Positions 6,489-14,870 of a stretch of DNA of 64,000 nucleotides are shown in pieces. The position numbers were made by a program, and so were the translations under genes. The notes beneath the pieces were generated by a model. The model was not told the DNA's origin, made no database searches, and saw only the letters and a list, made by a program, of their open reading frames with translations. This DNA is from 2-02-FULL-55-14 sp964534125 (GTDB lineage Bacteria > Bacteroidota > Ignavibacteria > UBA10030). The stretch's first letter is position 1. Each line of letters starts with the position of its first letter. The DNA lies in the NCBI GenBank assembly GCA_964534125.1, contig CAZHOJ010000005.1, positions 62,001-126,000 of the forward strand. Direction: 5' to 3'.

Positions 6489-8147
6489 TTAGAATACTGC
6501 GGGCTCTTCGTAGACACCGAATACTTCTGCCAGGGCATTACACTGCTCCCCGAGCGTTGCATAGCTCCGGACCGCCTCAAGGAGCGGCGGGAAGATGTTT
6601 CGCCCTTCTGACGCTGCCGTCCGAAGCCCTTCCAGCGCAGCGTCGACCCGCCTCTGGTCGCGGCTCTGACGAATGTCTGCGAGCCTCTGACGCTGCTTCC
6701 TCTCGACCTCGGGTGAGATCTGCAGGATGGGAATATCGATCGTCTCATCCTGCTCCGCGAATTCGTTCACGCCGACGATGATCTTGTCCTTCGCGTCCAG
6801 CTCCCGCTGATACCGATAGGCAGCTTCCGCGATCTCCTTCTGGAAGAATCCTGCCTCGATGGCCGGTATGACGCCGCCGAGGGCTTCGATACGTTCGAAG
6901 TACTGCTCCGCCTCCTGCTCCATCTGTGTCGTGAGTGATTCGACAAAATAGCTCCCGGCAAGCGGATCGATCGTGTTGGCCACGCCCGTCTCGTGCGCAA
7001 TGATCTGCTGTGTTCGCAGGGCAATCTTCACGGCCTTCTCTGACGGAAGGGCCAGGGTCTCATCCATTGAGTTCGTGTGCAACGACTGGGTGCCGCCGAG
7101 CACGCCCGCCAGCGCCTGGAGGGCTGTCCGGACGATATTGTTCTCCGGCTGTTGTGCCGTGAGCGAGCATCCGGCAGTCTGGGTATGGAACCGGAGCATC
7201 AGCGACCGGGGATTCTTCGCTCCGTACCTGTTCTTCATCCGCTTCGCCCAGATACGGCGTGCGGCACGGAACTTCGCGATCTCCTCGAAGAAATCGACAT
7301 GGGAATTGAAGAAGAACGAGATGCGCGGCACGAATTCGTCGACATCGAGTCCACGTTCGATCCCGGCCTCCACATAGGCAAAGCCATCAGCGAGCGTGAA
7401 CGCCAGCTCCTGCACCGAGGTCGATCCGGCCTCACGGATGTGATAACCGCTGACCGAGATGGGATTCCATTGCGGAGTTTCTTTGTTCATGTACTCGAAC
7501 ATGTCCACGATGAGCCGCATCGACGGTTCAGGCGGATAAATCCACTCCTTCTGCGCGATGTACTCCTTCAGGATGTCGGCCTGTATCGTCCCCCGCAGCC
7601 TGGAAAATGGCACCCCCTGCTTCTCGGCAACGACAAGATACATGGCCATCAGATTCACTGCCGGCGCATTGATCGTCATCGAGGTCGAGATGTCCCCAAG
7701 CCCGATCCCGTCGAACAGCACCTCCATGTCCGCCAGAGAGCTCACCGCAACACCGCAGATCCCGACCTCGCCTTCAGAGAGCGGATCGTCCGCGTCCCGC
7801 CCCATCAGCGTCGGAAGGTCGAACGCGACTGACAGCCCTGTTTGCCCGTGCTTCAGCAGGTAGTGATACCGGGCATTCGTATCTTCGGGCGTCCCGAATC
7901 CTGCGAACTGGCGCATCGTCCAGAGCTTCCCCCGGTACCCCGTCGGGTGAATGCCCCTCGTGTACGGATATTCGCCGGGATAGCCGATCTCAGCCGCAGT
8001 GTCCATTCCGTCGAGATCGAGCGACGTATACAGAGGCCTGATCGTCGTCCCGCTGACCGTGGTATAGATGGCATCGCGGATCGCTCCTCCCTTCTCATAT
8101 CGCTCCTTCCACCGCGTGTGCTGCTCGTTCAGTTCCTTGTTCTGCAT
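6489..8147 (-). CDS. icmA: Coenzyme B12-dependent acyl-CoA mutase large subunit, IcmA-like (isobutyryl-CoA mutase)
   Basis: A 552-residue (beta/alpha)8-barrel subunit that performs radical carbon-skeleton rearrangement of an acyl-CoA using adenosylcobalamin held by the small subunit (1962-2369). Family motifs are YPYTRGIHPTGYRGK (residues 60-74), GQTGLSVAFDLPTLMG (101-116), TSMTINAPA and PPEPSMRL. The substrate-determining pair reads RQFAGFG (Phe81) and EYIAQKEW (Gln199). Methylmalonyl-CoA mutases have Tyr and Arg at these positions to bind the free carboxylate, while isobutyryl-CoA mutase has Phe and Gln. Automatic annotation would probably say methylmalonyl-CoA mutase. The start ATG 8147 has an AAGGTGA site. 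It follows mutL by 29 bases. No MeaB-type G-protein chaperone is visible in the window. Confidence 0.85.
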   Translation of the reverse strand: MQNKELNEQHTRWKERYEKGGAIRDAIYTTVSGTTIRPLYTSLDLDGMDTAAEIGYPGEYPYTRGIHPTGYRGKLWTMRQFAGFGTPEDTNARYHYLLKHGQTGLSVAFDLPTLMGRDADDPLSEGEVGICGVAVSSLADMEVLFDGIGLGDISTSMTINAPAVNLMAMYLVVAEKQGVPFSRLRGTIQADILKEYIAQKEWIYPPEPSMRLIVDMFEYMNKETPQWNPISVSGYHIREAGSTSVQELAFTLADGFAYVEAGIERGLDVDEFVPRISFFFNSHVDFFEEIAKFRAARRIWAKRMKNRYGAKNPRSLMLRFHTQTAGCSLTAQQPENNIVRTALQALAGVLGGTQSLHTNSMDETLALPSEKAVKIALRTQQIIAHETGVANTIDPLAGSYFVESLTTQMEQEAEQYFERIEALGGVIPAIEAGFFQKEIAEAAYRYQRELDAKDKIIVGVNEFAEQDETIDIPILQISPEVERKQRQRLADIRQSRDQRRVDAALEGLRTAASEGRNIFPPLLEAVRSYATLGEQCNALAEVFGVYEEPAVF

Positions 8148-8176
8148 TGCATCACCTTTCCCGAAACCATGGTCCT

Positions 8177-10003
8177 CTACGTACGGCCGAACCGACGGTC
8201 AAGTTCTTCGATGGGTATCCTGATGACAATGGGGCGGCCGTGCGGGCATACATATGGCATCTTCGTCAGGAACAGCTGCTCGATGAGGACGCGCATCTCA
8301 ACGCGCGTCATCGGGTCCCCGGCCTTGATCGCAGCTTTGCACGCATACGACTTGGCAAGCCTGTCACGCACTTCGACCGTCGTGTCATGCGCGTTCTTCT
8401 TGAAATCTTCCAGGACGTCCTGCAGGATCCGCTTCTCTTTCCCGACCTTGACGTCCGCAGGGAGGCCCTCGATAATGACGGTATTTTTGCCGAACAGCCT
8501 CAGGTCGAACCCTAGCAAACGAAGTGGTTCTTCGAGTTCCCTGACAAGGGCATAATCCCCTGCACTCAGCTCCAGCGTCTGCGGAAACAGGAGCTGCTGC
8601 GTGGCCGGAAGGGAATTCTCGAAATTGGCGAGTACCTGCTCATAGAGGACCCGCTCATGCGCGACATGCTGGTCAACGATGACCAGGCCGGTACGGACCT
8701 GCGTGACAATGTACTTGTTCTGGACCTGCCACATCGGATTGATATCCGGCCCATCCTCCGGGGCCATCCGGGAGTGTTCGACGGTCTGATCGTCAGGCCT
8801 CTGCGCTGTCCGTCCGTCGGTATCCGACGGCGGCCGCATACGCAGGATGGACGAGCCTTCGGCCGTCCGCTCCCCCTGGGGAACACGGTCGCGCTGGAAC
8901 TGGAAGATAGGTGCCGAAGGAGTGGTATCACCCTGCCGTACGAACGGAGGTATCATGTCCAGCCCTGACCGGACCGCATCACCGTCATTGACGGAGACCT
9001 CGGGCATGAGGTCATGTGCGGCGAGGGTCTTCCGTACGACCGACAGGACCATCCGATACACGCTCGATTCATCCTCGAACTTGACCTCCTGCTTCGTCGG
9101 ATGGACATTCACATCCACGCGTTGTGGATCGATCGCCAGGTCGAGAATGAACAGTGGATAGCCGCCATGGATCAGCAGATGCTCATACGCCTGAAAGACG
9201 GCATGGGAGATCATCCTGCTCACGATGGGACGCTTGTTCATAGAGATATACTGCTCAGCGCGTGACTTGCGGGCGAACGAGGGCCGGGCGATGAATCCGC
9301 TGATGGACATCGCTTCCGTTTCTTCGCGGCATTCGAGCAGCGCTCCGCCGACCTGCTTCCCGAGAAGTGCGACGGCACGCTCGTGTGCATTTGAGATCCC
9401 TGCCTCGATCAGCACTTCTCCGTCACTCATGAGCCGCCAGCGTTTGTCCGGATGGATCAGCGCTGCGCGCGTGACGACGTCGACGATATTCCGGAGTTCC
9501 GTCCGGTTCGTCTTGAGGAAGTTCCGACGGGCCGGCATGTTATAGAACAGGTGGCGCACCTGCACCGATGTGCCCTTCGGCACAGCATCCTTCGTGATGG
9601 ATACTTTCTCGTCCCCGAGACTTGTGACGACTGCACCGACCTCGTCCACGTCCCGGCGCGTACGCAGCTCCACATGCGCGACGGCCGCGATCGATGCGAG
9701 CGCCTCACCACGGAATCCGAGCGTGCGGATGGCTTCGAGGTCGGCAACTGTCCGGACCTTGCTCGTCGCATGACGCCGGAAGGCGAAAGCCGCATCCGCC
9801 TGGCTCATGCCGGTGCCGTTGTCCACCACCTGTACGGAGGTCGTGCCGGCATCCGTCACGATGATGTCGATGTCCGTCGCACCTGCATCGAGCGCATTCT
9901 CGACGAGCTCCTTGACGACCGACGCCGGGCGTTGTACCACCTCACCGGCGGCGATCTTGTTCGCCAGGTCTGGCGGAAGGATATGGATGGTCCTGTTATC
10001 CAT
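8177..10003 (-). CDS. mutL: DNA mismatch repair protein MutL
   Basis: A 608-residue GHKL ATPase that links mismatch recognition by MutS to strand incision. The N-terminal ATPase motifs are intact (ELVENALDAGA, DNGTGM, GFRGEAL). Two regions show that this is an endonuclease-type MutL. The metal site DQHVAHERVLYE corresponds to DQHA(x)2E(x)4E with Ala to Val. The C-terminal ACKAAIKAGD and CPHGRP motifs are also present. A low-complexity linker (about residues 340-410) joins the halves. The gene lies four bases downstream of the dipeptide epimerase. Confidence 0.97.
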   Translation of the reverse strand: MDNRTIHILPPDLANKIAAGEVVQRPASVVKELVENALDAGATDIDIIVTDAGTTSVQVVDNGTGMSQADAAFAFRRHATSKVRTVADLEAIRTLGFRGEALASIAAVAHVELRTRRDVDEVGAVVTSLGDEKVSITKDAVPKGTSVQVRHLFYNMPARRNFLKTNRTELRNIVDVVTRAALIHPDKRWRLMSDGEVLIEAGISNAHERAVALLGKQVGGALLECREETEAMSISGFIARPSFARKSRAEQYISMNKRPIVSRMISHAVFQAYEHLLIHGGYPLFILDLAIDPQRVDVNVHPTKQEVKFEDESSVYRMVLSVVRKTLAAHDLMPEVSVNDGDAVRSGLDMIPPFVRQGDTTPSAPIFQFQRDRVPQGERTAEGSSILRMRPPSDTDGRTAQRPDDQTVEHSRMAPEDGPDINPMWQVQNKYIVTQVRTGLVIVDQHVAHERVLYEQVLANFENSLPATQQLLFPQTLELSAGDYALVRELEEPLRLLGFDLRLFGKNTVIIEGLPADVKVGKEKRILQDVLEDFKKNAHDTTVEVRDRLAKSYACKAAIKAGDPMTRVEMRVLIEQLFLTKMPYVCPHGRPIVIRIPIEELDRRFGRT

Positions 10004-10006
10004 CGA

Positions 10007-11020
10007 TCAGCGTGGGATCACTCCGAGGCCGGGCCGATCGGGCAGCAGGAACCTGCCATCGCGCACGACCGGCCCTTCGAACGGGTCGTTGGTCACAAGA
10101 AGGTTCCCGTCAAGGTCGGCATAGTCGAGCAGTGGTGCAAGGTGTGCACCCGCGCTGATGGCCACGGACGATTCGATCATGCATCCCATCATCACCGTCA
10201 GCCCGCAGGCACGCGCCGTTCTGATCATGGCGAACGCCTCCCGGACGCCGGTGCATTTCATGAGCTTGATGTTGATGCCGTGGAAGGCATCCTGAAGCGG
10301 TGGGATATCACGTGCCCGGATGCACGATTCATCCGCGATCAGCGGAAGGGGTGAACGCTCCCTGAGCCAGCGCATGCCGTCCATGTCCTTCGACGGAAGC
10401 GGCTGCTCGACGAACTCTGCGCCTTCCTGCTCGAGCCATCGGATACGCTCCAGCGCTGTCTCCTTGCTGTGCCATCCCTCGTTCACATCCACGCGGATGG
10501 TCTTGTCTGTTACGCGGCGGATCGCGCGGATGATCGATTCGTCGTCATCGGTCCCCACCTTGACCTTCAGGATCGGATATTCTTCCGCCTCACGGACCTT
10601 CTGCTCGATCACCTGCGGCGTATCGATACCGATCGTGAAAGAGGTGACGGGCATCTTCCCCGGATCCACTCCCCAGTAAGCGTGAAGGGGTATCCCAAGC
10701 TTCTTGCCAACCCAGTCGTGCAGGGCGATATCAATGGCCGCTTTTGCTGCAGAATTCCCGGGCCGATGAGCATCGACCGCAGCGAGGATATCCTCGAGGT
10801 GGAACGGGTCCTGAAAATCCCCTATCGGATTACCGTTCAGAAAGGCCGAGACCGTCTCTGCAGTCTCGCCGTATCGGCTCGACGGTGCAGCTTCGCCATA
10901 GCCTGTGATGCCATCATGTTCTATTTCGACCAGGACGATCGGCTCGATATCACGCGCTCCGCGTGAAATGCGGAAGGTGTGTCTCAGCGTCAGGTCATAT
11001 CGTCGTTGTCTGAGGATCAT
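10007..11020 (-). CDS. Dipeptide epimerase (L-Ala-D/L-Glu epimerase family)
   Basis: A 337-residue enolase-superfamily enzyme. It has the catalytic lysine motif KVKVG, metal ligands in VDVNEGW, FVEQPL and IADES, the second acid/base lysine in INIKLMKCTG, and a C-terminal DLDGNLLV. The DLDG motif binds the dipeptide amino group in characterised L-Ala-D/L-Glu epimerases, which convert L-Ala-D-Glu from murein to L-Ala-L-Glu. The start overlaps the ftsY stop by four bases. Murein recycling is the likely role, but related enzymes act on other dipeptides. Confidence 0.88.
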   Translation of the reverse strand: MILRQRRYDLTLRHTFRISRGARDIEPIVLVEIEHDGITGYGEAAPSSRYGETAETVSAFLNGNPIGDFQDPFHLEDILAAVDAHRPGNSAAKAAIDIALHDWVGKKLGIPLHAYWGVDPGKMPVTSFTIGIDTPQVIEQKVREAEEYPILKVKVGTDDDESIIRAIRRVTDKTIRVDVNEGWHSKETALERIRWLEQEGAEFVEQPLPSKDMDGMRWLRERSPLPLIADESCIRARDIPPLQDAFHGINIKLMKCTGVREAFAMIRTARACGLTVMMGCMIESSVAISAGAHLAPLLDYADLDGNLLVTNDPFEGPVVRDGRFLLPDRPGLGVIPR

Positions 11021-11979
11021 GCCCGCTCCTTCAGGGACCCGGCATCCTCCGGGATCAGGGCATCTACGAACGCCTTCGGGTCGAACGGTTGAAGGTCCTC
11101 GGGGCCTTCTCCCACGCCGATGAACCGCACAGGCAACCGGTGCTCGCCGGCAATACCCAGGACGACACCTCCCTTGGCGGTGCCATCCAGCTTCGTGAGG
11201 ACGACGCCGGTGAGGGATGCGGCCTCTGCGAAGAGTCTCGCCTGCTGCAGGCCGTTCTGCCCCGTCGTGGCATCCAGAACGAGGAGGGTCTCATGCGGCG
11301 CGCCGGGCAGCTTCTTCCCCACGACCCGATGGATCTTCTTCAGTTCTTCCATCAGGTTCGACTTTGTGTGCAGCCTGCCTGCGGTATCGAGGAGCACGAC
11401 GTCGGCTTCCCGCGCTACGCCGGCGGAGACGGCATCGAATGCCACTGACGCAGGATCTGCGCTGCCGCCGCCATGGCCGATGATCTCCGCGCCCGCACGA
11501 GTGGCCCATGTCCCGAGTTGCTGATGTGCAGCGGCCCGAAACGTGTCCCCCGAGCCGATAAGCACCTTGAGCCCTGTAGAGGTCAGGAGATGTGCGAGCT
11601 TTCCGACCGTCGTCGTCTTCCCAGCCCCGTTGACGCCGACCACCATGATCACATATGGCCGGGGCACTTCGGGAATGATCTTATCTCCGGCATGATCGGG
11701 GACGTTGCTGAACACATCCCCCATGTCCTGTCGGAGAATGTCCAGTACAGCTGCGGCAGTGGTGCTTCCCGCCTGCAGCTTGCGGCGCCGAAGGCCCTCC
11801 ACCAACCGTTCCGTCACAGGCATGCCCGCGTCGGCCAGGAGAAGGGCTTCTTCGATCCGTTCGAGGGCATCGTCATCCAGGGCCGTCCCGGGCGTGAATG
11901 CCATGGCGACGCCCGTTACGATCGATTCACGGGTCTTCGAGAGAGCATTCTTCAGAGTGTTCAAAAATGATGCAGCCAT
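11017..11979 (-). CDS. ftsY: Signal recognition particle receptor FtsY
   Basis: A 320-residue SRP GTPase that receives ribosome-nascent chain complexes at the inner membrane. The N-terminal four-helix N domain is followed by the G domain with VVGVNGAGKTTTVGKLA (G1), the DTFRAAAHQQL insertion, VVLLDTAGR (G3), VLTKLDG (G4) and a C-terminal GVGEGPEDLQPFDP. It lacks the long acidic A domain of the E. coli protein, as is common outside Proteobacteria. It is coupled to the dipeptide epimerase downstream and starts six bases after the phosphatidyltransferase. Confidence 0.97.
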   Translation of the reverse strand: MAASFLNTLKNALSKTRESIVTGVAMAFTPGTALDDDALERIEEALLLADAGMPVTERLVEGLRRRKLQAGSTTAAAVLDILRQDMGDVFSNVPDHAGDKIIPEVPRPYVIMVVGVNGAGKTTTVGKLAHLLTSTGLKVLIGSGDTFRAAAHQQLGTWATRAGAEIIGHGGGSADPASVAFDAVSAGVAREADVVLLDTAGRLHTKSNLMEELKKIHRVVGKKLPGAPHETLLVLDATTGQNGLQQARLFAEAASLTGVVLTKLDGTAKGGVVLGIAGEHRLPVRFIGVGEGPEDLQPFDPKAFVDALIPEDAGSLKERA

Positions 11980-11985
11980 ACTTCG

Positions 11986-12525
11986 CTACGCCGAATCCTT
12001 CGGGAGACCAATGAACAGCCGCTTCGTGTAGATCACGAGCGAAAAAACGATCATGAACATCGTGAACCACAGCGCCAGCGAACGGAACAGTTCGAGTTCC
12101 TCCATGCGCAGGAGGCTCAGAAAGGCGAGGACTGCCATCGCGCTCACAGCCACTTTCCCCGGCCAATTCGACTGGACGGTGATCTTCTTCCTCCTCCGGA
12201 TGTATATCGCGCCTGCCAGGAGAAGCAGATCGCGAAGGATGATCACGATAACGGCCCACAACTCCAGGTCACCCGCGATGACAAGGGCGAGAAAGATCAT
12301 CGCGACCCCGATCTTGTCTGCGAGGGGATCAATGACCTTCCCGACTTCGGAGACGCTGTGAAAGCGGCGGGCAAGATATCCGTCGAGGAAATCGGTCGAG
12401 ATGCCGACAATGGATACGAGTGCCGCCCACAGGCGAGCATCAGGAGCGTCACTGAGAATGAGATACGAAACAAGGAGTGCGATCGGCACCCTGCTCGCAC
12501 TCAGCAATGAAGGGATCGTCCACAT
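11986..12525 (-). CDS. CDP-alcohol phosphatidyltransferase (PgsA-like)
   Basis: A 179-residue membrane enzyme. The complete CDP-alcohol phosphotransferase motif DxxDGxxARx8GxxxDxxxD is present as DFLDGYLARR...GKVIDPLADK, around residues 45-71. Five to six membrane helices follow. The size and motif context fit phosphatidylglycerophosphate synthase, which condenses CDP-diacylglycerol with glycerol-3-phosphate, but other alcohol acceptors cannot be excluded. It starts 11 bases after the purF stop. Confidence 0.85.
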   Translation of the reverse strand: MWTIPSLLSASRVPIALLVSYLILSDAPDARLWAALVSIVGISTDFLDGYLARRFHSVSEVGKVIDPLADKIGVAMIFLALVIAGDLELWAVIVIILRDLLLLAGAIYIRRRKKITVQSNWPGKVAVSAMAVLAFLSLLRMEELELFRSLALWFTMFMIVFSLVIYTKRLFIGLPKDSA

Positions 12526-12536
12526 ACACAGGCCGG

Positions 12537-14093
12537 CTACAGGTCGTTCTGGTCCTTCGAGGCGGCCATATCGACCGGTGTCGGGTATGTACCGCTGAAA
12601 CAGGCAGTACAGTACTGTTTCACATCGCTCGACGGAACGGATTCGAGCAGGCGATCGATCGACAAGTATGCCAGGCTGTCGACATCCAGATAGGCACGGA
12701 TCTTTTCTATCTCACCCCCCATCTGATTAGCGATCAGCTCGTTCTCACTGGGAAAGTCCATGCCGTAGTGACACGGATACTTGATGGGAGGCGACGTGAT
12801 GCGCACATGCACTTCCCGGGGATCCGCTTCTTTGATGAGCTTGACGAGCTGACGGGATGTCGTCCCCCGCACGATCGAGTCGTCCACAATGACGACCTTC
12901 TTCCCCTTCAGGACTCCCTTGACCGTGTTGAATTTCGTCTTCACTTTCAGTTCTCGGGAACCCTGGTCTGGCATAATGAACGTCCGGCCAACGTAGTGGC
13001 TCCGGATGAGACCTAGCTCGAGATTCACCTGGTCGCCCGACAGACGGGCTTCCGAGACAAAGCCCAGCGTGGCGGTATTGCTCGAGTCGGGCACGCTGAT
13101 GACGACCACCTTGTCGTCCGCATCTGAAGCCCGCACCGGCGATTCCTGCGCCAGCAGTTTCCCGAGCTTCCGACGCACCTTGTCCACGTTCTCGCCGAAG
13201 ATCTTGCTGTCTGGCCGCGAGAAGTAGATATGCTCGAAGATGCAATGCGTCGAGGCCTTGTTCTCGCGGTGTATCCTGTAGGACCGCACCTCTCCCGTCG
13301 CAATGGCCTGGTCGTCGATGACAAGTATCTCTCCCGGTTCGACCTCGCCCACATACGTTGCCCCGATGATATCGAAGGCGCACGTTTCAGACGCCACGAC
13401 GAATGCCGACCCGATCTTGCCCAGGGCGAGAGGCCTGAAGCCGTACGGGTCCCGGGCCGCGATCAATCCGTTGTCCGTCAGCATCACAAGAGAATATGCG
13501 CCCTTCACCCGCTCGAGCGCCGCACGGATCTGCTCGATCTGCTCCTTCTGGCGGTTCTGGGCGATGAGGTGAAGGATGACCTCCGTGTCGGACGTCGATT
13601 GGAAGATCGTTCCTGCCGACTGCAGTTCGTCCCGCAACTCCCGGAAGTTCGTGAGATTCCCGTTATGGGCGACGGCCAGATTACCATCTCTGTAGTTCAC
13701 GACAAGCGGCTGGATGTTCGCCAGATTTCCGGATGCGCCCGTTGTGGAATAGCGGTTGTGTCCGATCGCGGCGTTCCCTTCGAGGTGCTCCGTCAGGATC
13801 CGTGCGTCGCGGAAGACCTCGGACACCAGGCCCGATCCCTTATGGACATTGAAATGCCATCGCGACCGCGACTCGTCGAACGCCCGTGTGACGATGCCGG
13901 TCGCCTCCTGCCCGCGATGCTGCAGAGCGTGAAGGCCGTAGTAGGAAAGGATGGCCGCTTCAGGGTGTCCGTAGATACCGAAAACGCCGCAATGACAGCG
14001 GGGCTTTCCTTCATCTCCCTGGGGATGTCCCTGTCCGATGATGCAGGTCGTGCTCAATGGTGTATCCTCACGATGGCCAGCCATGGAAGCCAT
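12537..14093 (-). CDS. purF: Amidophosphoribosyltransferase PurF
   Basis: This enzyme makes phosphoribosylamine from PRPP and glutamine, the first committed step of purine synthesis. The mature N-terminal nucleophile is the Cys before GVFGIYG (Cys35 from ATG 14093), so a propeptide must be removed. The PRPP loop is VVIVDDSIVRGTT. All four Fe-S ligand positions of the Bacillus-type enzyme are present: HCIFEHIYF, KYPCHYG and the two in YCTACF. The start is uncertain. ATG 14093 and ATG 14084 have no ribosome site, whereas a TTG at 14057 has GAGGA at good spacing and would leave a 22-residue propeptide. A terminator lies immediately upstream. Confidence 0.95.
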   Translation of the reverse strand: MASMAGHREDTPLSTTCIIGQGHPQGDEGKPRCHCGVFGIYGHPEAAILSYYGLHALQHRGQEATGIVTRAFDESRSRWHFNVHKGSGLVSEVFRDARILTEHLEGNAAIGHNRYSTTGASGNLANIQPLVVNYRDGNLAVAHNGNLTNFRELRDELQSAGTIFQSTSDTEVILHLIAQNRQKEQIEQIRAALERVKGAYSLVMLTDNGLIAARDPYGFRPLALGKIGSAFVVASETCAFDIIGATYVGEVEPGEILVIDDQAIATGEVRSYRIHRENKASTHCIFEHIYFSRPDSKIFGENVDKVRRKLGKLLAQESPVRASDADDKVVVISVPDSSNTATLGFVSEARLSGDQVNLELGLIRSHYVGRTFIMPDQGSRELKVKTKFNTVKGVLKGKKVVIVDDSIVRGTTSRQLVKLIKEADPREVHVRITSPPIKYPCHYGMDFPSENELIANQMGGEIEKIRAYLDVDSLAYLSIDRLLESVPSSDVKQYCTACFSGTYPTPVDMAASKDQNDL

Positions 14094-14106
14094 AAGATAC
14101 CGAAAG

Positions 14107-14145
14107 AAAATGAAAAGGGAGGGGCACTTTCGTGCCTCCTCCCTT
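14107..14145 (-). terminator. Intrinsic terminator downstream of the outer-membrane protein gene
   Basis: A 13-bp stem with one bulged base and a GAAA tetraloop as read on the minus strand (14115-14127 pairing with 14132-14145), followed by TTTTCATTTT. It follows the outer-membrane protein stop by about 20 bases and lies just ahead of purF, so it separates the two transcription units or attenuates read-through into purF. Confidence 0.85.
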
Positions 14146-14165
14146 CTTGGACCAAAGAAATCGGC

Positions 14166-14744
14166 TTACAGCCCGAAGTTGTAGGCAGCACCAAAGACGA
14201 TCTGGTTGAAGTTGCCTTTCAGGAGATACTTGACGCTGATGTCCAGCATGCCCGTATCAAAACCTGCTCCGATGCCGAGGACTGACTCAGAGCTGCTGGC
14301 TTCGATCGTCTGGGCGGGGAATGTGAAGAATCCCGAGGTCACCGCCGGAATCTCTGCTTTCTGCGTCAGGCTCCAGATGCCGAACTCCGCGAAGCCGTAA
14401 AACCCAGGAGTGACGATCTTGCTGAGATTATACTTGAAAGCACCAATGATCGGCATCGCACTGGCGGTATTCTTTGAATTGACGCCAAAACCGTAATCGA
14501 CCTCTTTTTCCATGTAGATGATATACCCGACCGATGCCTGGATTACCATGTCCTCGTTCAGTCCGTATTCGAACTTGCCGAAGCCTCCAAAACCCATTCC
14601 AACGTTATCCGCCCAATCGCTCATTCCCAGAGAAAGGAGGGCGCCTGCACCTGCCCGCATCTTTCCCTGACCCCAGATGTCCTGGGCGGAACCAACAGAA
14701 ACGACAAGCAGAGCAATCGCAAGAACAGCAACTAGCTTCTTCAT
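14166..14744 (-). CDS. Predicted outer-membrane beta-barrel protein, function unknown
   Basis: A 192-residue protein with a signal peptide (MKKLVAVLAIALLVVSVGSAQ). The rest is built of short alternating strands rich in Gly and aromatics (GMGFGGFGKFEYGL, ASVGYIIYM, FYGFAEFGIW, DISVKYLLKG). It ends FGAAYNFGL with a hydrophobic/aromatic last strand, as in small eight-stranded barrels. ATG 14744 is chosen because AGGAGT lies eight bases upstream and the signal peptide starts there. It is monocistronic, with its own promoter at 14807-14835 and terminator at 14107-14145. The specific function cannot be told. Confidence 0.8.
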   Translation of the reverse strand: MKKLVAVLAIALLVVSVGSAQDIWGQGKMRAGAGALLSLGMSDWADNVGMGFGGFGKFEYGLNEDMVIQASVGYIIYMEKEVDYGFGVNSKNTASAMPIIGAFKYNLSKIVTPGFYGFAEFGIWSLTQKAEIPAVTSGFFTFPAQTIEASSSESVLGIGAGFDTGMLDISVKYLLKGNFNQIVFGAAYNFGL

Positions 14745-14806
14745 CGGGTGACTCCTGTAGATTGTGAAGTGGATTTGGGGGTTTGACTGCCACGAATTCA
14801 GCCGCA

Positions 14807-14835
14807 AATATACATCCGAGAGGTACGAATTGCAA
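14807..14835 (-). promoter_or_regulatory. Predicted promoter of the outer-membrane protein gene
   Basis: Minus strand TTGCAA (14830-14835), 17-base spacer, TATATT (14807-14812) followed by TG. The downstream half, TATATTTG, also matches the Bacteroidota TAnnTTTG element. It gives a leader of about 60 bases before ATG 14744. Confidence 0.65.
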
Positions 14836-14870
14836 CTGTATGCTTCGTCACAATGCGTCCTGCAAGGCCG

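Noticed and set aside
6489..8147. Methylmalonyl-CoA mutase as the name for the mutase large subunit
   Set aside because: The residues that bind the methylmalonyl carboxylate (Tyr and Arg) are Phe and Gln here, so the IcmA-type name fits better.
9452..10354. A 300-codon + strand ORF opposite mutL and the dipeptide epimerase
   Set aside because: It spans two well-supported genes on the other strand and shows no domain-like pattern.
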